Below are positions 61,500 to 64,000 of a stretch of 64,000 nt of DNA, in pieces (the first letter of the stretch is position 1; each line of letters begins with the position of its first letter). The notes beneath the pieces are model-generated. The model had not been told where the DNA came from, made no database searches, and saw only the letters and a program-made list of their open reading frames with translations. The stretch covers positions 49,003,197 through 49,067,196 of the forward strand of contig NC_085869.1 of the NCBI RefSeq assembly GCF_034702125.1, given 5' to 3'. A program made the position numbers and the translations under genes. The stretch comes from Engraulis encrasicolus. Taxonomy: Eukaryota; Chordata; Actinopteri; Clupeiformes; Engraulidae.

Positions 61500-61742
61500 T
61501 TGGTCCAGGAAGACAGATGCTGAGGCACTCAAGGTTGCAATTCTTTAAAAAAAAAACTTTTTTATTTGGCTACAATGCCTACGCGTTTCGGCCCTTATGG
61601 CCTTCTTCAGGGCGTATCAAGGATACAAGCTTGATACGCCCTGAAGAAGGCCATAAGGGCCGAAACGCGTAGGCATTGTAGCCAAATAAAAAAGTAAAAA
61701 AATTGCAACCTTGAGTGCCTCAGCATCTGTTTTCCTGGACCA
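61500..61742. mobile_element. Foldback insertion with hammerhead-like core, copy 3
   Basis: Arms at 61500-61620 and 61631-61742 are inverted repeats with only a 10-bp loop and few mismatches. Each arm contains CGCGTTTCGG...CTTCTTCAGG or its complement CTGAAGA...GAAACGCG. No clear target duplication was found. Confidence 0.8.
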
Positions 61743-61969
61743 TATTTCATTACTATTTTATTACTAATATATAAACACATGCAGAGTAAGCAGATGATGG
61801 TGTTAGCTTTACATTGGAAGGTCTCTGGTCTTAACTCAGGAGCATACTTTAAGGATTTGAAACTTTACTTACCTGACAGTGAGTCCTGGCTCTGTTTTCC
61901 AGGTGAAGTGTGGTTTGTTGTTTGCCTACAGAATGAAACCATGTCACATGAGGATGGGGAAATGTTTAC

Positions 61970-62082
61970 TACACAATGCACTCGTCAGTAGGCCTACAAT
62001 TAAACATTAATGACACAATTTGCATTACACTATGCACTCGTCACTCAGTACAGTCAACATTAATGACGCAATTTGCATACTG
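61970..62082. repeat. Tandem direct duplication
   Basis: ATGCACTCGTCA followed by ACATTAATGACACAATTTGCAT occurs twice, the second copy with GACGCAATTTGCAT. The period is about 58 bp. Confidence 0.65.
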
Positions 62083-63102
62083 AAAACGAACGTACCAATG
62101 ACCATCATTTCATCACCAACTAGCAATTTGGCAACACAGAAACAAACAATATTTAACAGTTGACGGAGGAACACAGCTAGACTACGTTGCTTTTCCGATG
62201 TGGCCACTGGCCAGCATAGTGCCAGAATGGTAGTGAAATGTTTACTCATCTTGATGTAAGGACTTGGCTACGGTACGGAAGGAGATAATTACACCTGACG
62301 CACGCCAAACAGACACATTTTGCTTTCAAAAGCAATGGCATTCAAATTATAATTAAGTTACTTGACAAGCCGACAGATCATCAAACACTGAAAGATCAGC
62401 ATGCTGTCTTGGGCTAATAACAAGCTAGCATTGTCGTACGTGTTTGTTTAACAAAGCTCAGTCATTTTGGTCAATCAGCCACGTATATACATGTTTTTAT
62501 TTTACTTACCAAAACTGCAGAGGTCCTTACAGAGTACGGAGAAGTACATCCAAAAGTACAACAACGCATATTTGTGGGGAAAGTGTACCAAAATTAAATA
62601 ACCCATCGCAGTAATGAAGCTGTTGAAAGCAGAGCTGGTTGAAAGTAATGCAGCAGGGAGGGAGGGGGCTTCCCCTGGAGACGCTGCGAGACTCGCCCTT
62701 CTCCTTGACAACGGCCTGCCTGTCAATCAAAACAATAATTCTAAAGAATGGCAACTGCCAATCAACCCAAATAGCCATGCTCATTGGTCATTTAAACTAT
62801 TTTAATAGCTTTCTTAAATAAAGGGTCAGCCCGAAAAAAATATCTGGGTTGTTTGGGAGGGAGGGGAGACTACCGTTTTAACGAAACAGGGCCGACTCGG
62901 CAAGAATTGCCTAGGAACTATATGGCTTCAAGTCCACCATAGAGATCAATGGAAAAAGGCGCTCTACTTCCTTCTTCCGCCCAAAAATCGTCCCATGTCC
63001 CGCCCCCAGCCGTTGCTTCACAACACATCGAACATCCGCAGTCCAGTTATACTATACACGTCAGTGGCCTGCCCTCTAGTGGCGAATTAGTGTCACGAGA
63101 CT

Positions 63103-63179
63103 ATGCTGCAGACAGCAGCTAATGTAACCAAAGCTACTTGGACAGAGGACAAGTTACTGGTCACATCGGGATATCAAAG
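63103..63179 (+). CDS. Possible first exon of a Myb/SANT-like gene, cut by window end
   Basis: An ATG at 63103 opens 25 codons and two bases, ending at a donor (AAAGGTAAAT). The peptide contains KATWTEDKLL, which resembles the first helix of Myb/SANT or MADF-type DNA-binding domains. No second exon is visible in the remaining 820 bases. It sits only 30 bp outside the inverted end of the 4.6 kb segment to its left, so it might belong to a transposon rather than a host gene. Confidence 0.25.
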
Positions 63180-64000
63180 GTAAATAAGTGATTCATAATG
63201 TATTAACCTCTAAATAGTCACTTAAAACAATAACGTCGACTGTGACCTTTAGCTATGAATGCCATCGGTAGGTTGCTGATGAGAGTAGTCATAAGCTCCA
63301 TTTATTGTGGAAATGAATCCTTTGAAAGTACAATCATGCTACAACGAAAGCAACAGCGGTTCTATTATTTTTGAGCGTTAGATACGTTGGAATGACGGGA
63401 ATACTTGTCTTTTCATTGTAATTCCTAGTTAATAGAACTTTAAGTGATACTTTTCTGACCCAAGTAAATACTTTCAATTTCTTCAAAATTAGCTAAATTT
63501 AGCGTAGCTAACGCTAGACAGGTGCATGTTAGCTTTGCATGCTGTTTATTTTGTGCCGATGTCAACATACAACTGATGGCACAGCATCATGATTTTTTTT
63601 AAACGTACGAAGTGAAGCACACACATAGCAATTCGTTTTTTAACTGATTAAGTCAAAAGCAACAACAACGTTGTGTCCTGTAATAATTCAAATACATTCG
63701 TAATTCAAATCTTGTCAATAAATTGATTATTTTATCCGACTGTAGGCCACAGTCTTTTATGTAGCTGCTTCGTGGTAGCCTATATCTCAGAATATTTGTG
63801 CCGATTTACCTGCTAGTGAAAACCCGATATTTCGCTTCTGGCTTTTGACATGCATGGTTACGGTAATCAGATTTGATACTTGGCCCACAACACACCCACG
63901 TGCTTTCCATGCAGTGTCGCTGTCCACATGCTACTTTCTGATATCTAATTACTAGACCGCGGCTTTCACTACAATATCTTGATTGATAGGATACAAGCGT

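Larger units (their letters stand above)
58463..63073. mobile_element. Candidate 4.6 kb element with 36-bp inverted ends
   Basis: CACTGACGTGTATAGTATAA with CTGGACTGCGG (58471-58501) is repeated in reverse complement at 63038-63068, and similarity extends to the adjoining GGCC and TTCGAT. Both ends carry GC boxes, CCAAT motifs and outward donors (58796 plus, 62510 minus), as in two convergent transcription units. No transposase was recognised, and the interior is loaded with younger insertions. Confidence 0.45.
55465..63100. other. Repeat-rich region downstream of the second gene
   Basis: No confident host gene is visible. The stretch holds MITEs, hAT elements, palindromes and a 4.6 kb inverted-end segment, listed separately. 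I see nothing identifiable in 55470-56820. Confidence 0.55.

Noticed and set aside
62502..62805. Harbinger nuclease N-terminus
   Set aside because: The plus frame LALLLDNGLPVNQNNNSKEW is superficially similar, but no catalytic region follows and the opposite strand is equally open.

Overview
This 64 kb window is nuclear DNA from a ray-finned (teleost) fish. The coding signal is split into short exons with GT-AG introns, introns hold long CA/GT, CT/GA and TTTC microsatellites, and the repeats are fish-type (hAT, Tc1, TTAA-flanked and tRNA-headed elements). There is no operon, Shine-Dalgarno site or CRISPR array. Species cannot be fixed from the sequence.

Region by region: (1) 1-13,050 is gene-free upstream DNA with microsatellites, foldback/MITE elements and one tRNA-derived SINE. 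(2) About 12,900-29,935 holds one complete plus-strand gene, the PEA3-subfamily ETS factor etv5. It has a CCAAT-rich promoter, a noncoding exon 1, twelve coding exons (15,034-28,077) whose phases all join to 568 codons plus stop, and a 3' UTR of about 1.85 kb. (3) 29,940-37,970 is intergenic and transposon-rich: a broken minus-strand LINE, SINEs, palindromes, and three related tRNA-headed copies forming a long inverted repeat. (4) 37,975-55,363 holds a second complete plus-strand gene, reconstructed here as 18 coding exons giving 892 codons plus stop. It has a Cys-rich helical module and an RRM-like C-terminal half and is assigned tentatively to rbm44. Its introns carry two TTAA- or TSD-flanked DNA elements, two foldback insertions and a 1.6 kb dead Tc1-like transposon. 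(5) 55,465-64,000 is mostly nested repeats, including two hAT-type elements with 8-bp target duplications, a hAT inside a hAT, a 4.6 kb segment bounded by inverted ends, and a possible first exon of a Myb/SANT-like gene at the right edge.

The two genes have no evident functional link. etv5 is an FGF/ERK-responsive transcription factor; RBM44-type proteins are germ-cell RNA-binding proteins. The most unusual material is (a) a family of foldback insertions sharing a hammerhead-like CTGANGA...GAAAC core with 14-17 bp target duplications, (b) head-facing tRNA-headed elements beside the second gene's 5' end, and (c) a 244-nt pure pyrimidine tract abutting the acceptor of a repeat-expanded etv5 exon.
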